DNA of 64,000 nucleotides from Rhizobium sp. NXC14 (GTDB lineage Bacteria; Pseudomonadota; Alphaproteobacteria; Rhizobiales; Rhizobiaceae). Position 1 is the stretch's first letter, and each line of letters starts with the position of its first letter. The translations under genes and the position numbers were made by a program. This document shows, in pieces, positions 63,979 through 64,000 of this stretch. The notes under the pieces were generated by a model. The model ran no database searches and was not told the origin of the DNA. It saw only the letters and a list, made by a program, of their open reading frames with translations. The stretch is taken from assembly GCF_002117485.1 (NCBI RefSeq), contig NZ_CP021031.1:372001-436000 (forward strand), read 5' to 3'.

Positions 63979-64000
63979 ATGATGCAGCTCAAAGACCTTA
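63979..64000 (+). CDS. Gene start at the right edge, possibly gabD-like
   Basis: Only seven codons are present (MMQLKDL). The opening resembles succinate-semialdehyde dehydrogenase GabD proteins of rhizobia, and a TAGGG-type ribosome site lies close before the ATG. The fragment is too short to be sure. Confidence 0.25.

Noticed and set aside
1..64000. CRISPR array, tRNA or rRNA genes
   Set aside because: I saw no regularly spaced direct repeats with unique spacers and no cloverleaf or rRNA-like sequence while reading; a dedicated search was not possible.

Overview
The window looks like an accessory replicon or symbiotic region of a Rhizobium-type alphaproteobacterium. The evidence is a complete hup/hyp uptake-hydrogenase cluster with sigma-54 (-24/-12) promoters, a nod box in front of a nodO-like RTX protein gene with its own type I secretion genes, an IetAS (AAA ATPase plus subtilase) plasmid-stability/defence pair, and many insertion-sequence fragments and pseudogenes. 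The species is inference and cannot be fixed from sequence reading alone.

Layout. 1-3692: D-amino-acid catabolism (aldehyde dehydrogenase start, RidA-like protein, dadA, dadX, divergent Lrp/AsnC regulator). 3839-5490: a decayed, fused isocitrate lyase/citrate synthase remnant and a GNAT acetyltransferase. 5936-16530: a possible recombinase-borne element. Its rightmost part holds a module of tyrosine recombinases (two intact, a third truncated). Its cargo is an LD-carboxypeptidase pseudogene, an isochorismatase-fold hydrolase, a nucleotidyltransferase-like protein, an alpha/beta hydrolase, a conserved hypothetical and a RecD-like helicase. GTTGC/GCAAC pentamers cluster at both ends. 16567-18198: IS copy 1 (ISNCY-type). 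18230-25940: a wrecked defence-like island (iteron cluster, truncated NYN-LOTUS protein, intact Vsr-like endonuclease, a DUF1998 helicase and a second helicase, both lacking their N-termini and abutting head to head), followed by a ParB-like remnant.

25952-32271: a compact seven-gene minus-strand operon of envelope or secreted proteins (lipoprotein, four-TM protein, periplasmic protein, OmpA-type peptidoglycan-binding protein, ClpP/crotonase-like periplasmic protein, membrane-anchored staphylococcal-nuclease protein with hexapeptide repeats, small Cys-rich secreted protein). I do not recognise it as a named system; it is the best candidate here for something undescribed. 33178-33414: a decayed second copy of the hypC-hypF junction. 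33751-35378: IS copy 2, inserted with an AATAC target duplication into an MFS exporter pseudogene. 36624-40053: ietS and ietA. 40461-41986: scrambled ParB-like pseudogene, truncated IS481-family transposase, cpaC-like secretin fragment and an IS6-family end.

42333-46961: nod box, nodO-like gene, and prtD/prtE-type exporter genes, bounded by oppositely oriented IS6-family remnants. 48424-62256: the hydrogenase cluster, transcribed leftward in the order hupS-L-C-D-F-G-H-(IJ fusion)-K-hypA-B-F-C-D-E. hupE is absent, and strong sigma-54 promoters precede hupS and hupG. 62722-63128: two small coupled exported proteins (YHYH-type and DUF5334-like). The right edge may begin a gabD-like gene.

Together the intact genes suit life in a root nodule: recycling hydrogen from nitrogenase, secreting a flavonoid-inducible calcium-binding protein, and keeping the replicon. 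The debris between them records repeated IS-driven rearrangement. I saw no rRNA, tRNA or CRISPR array.
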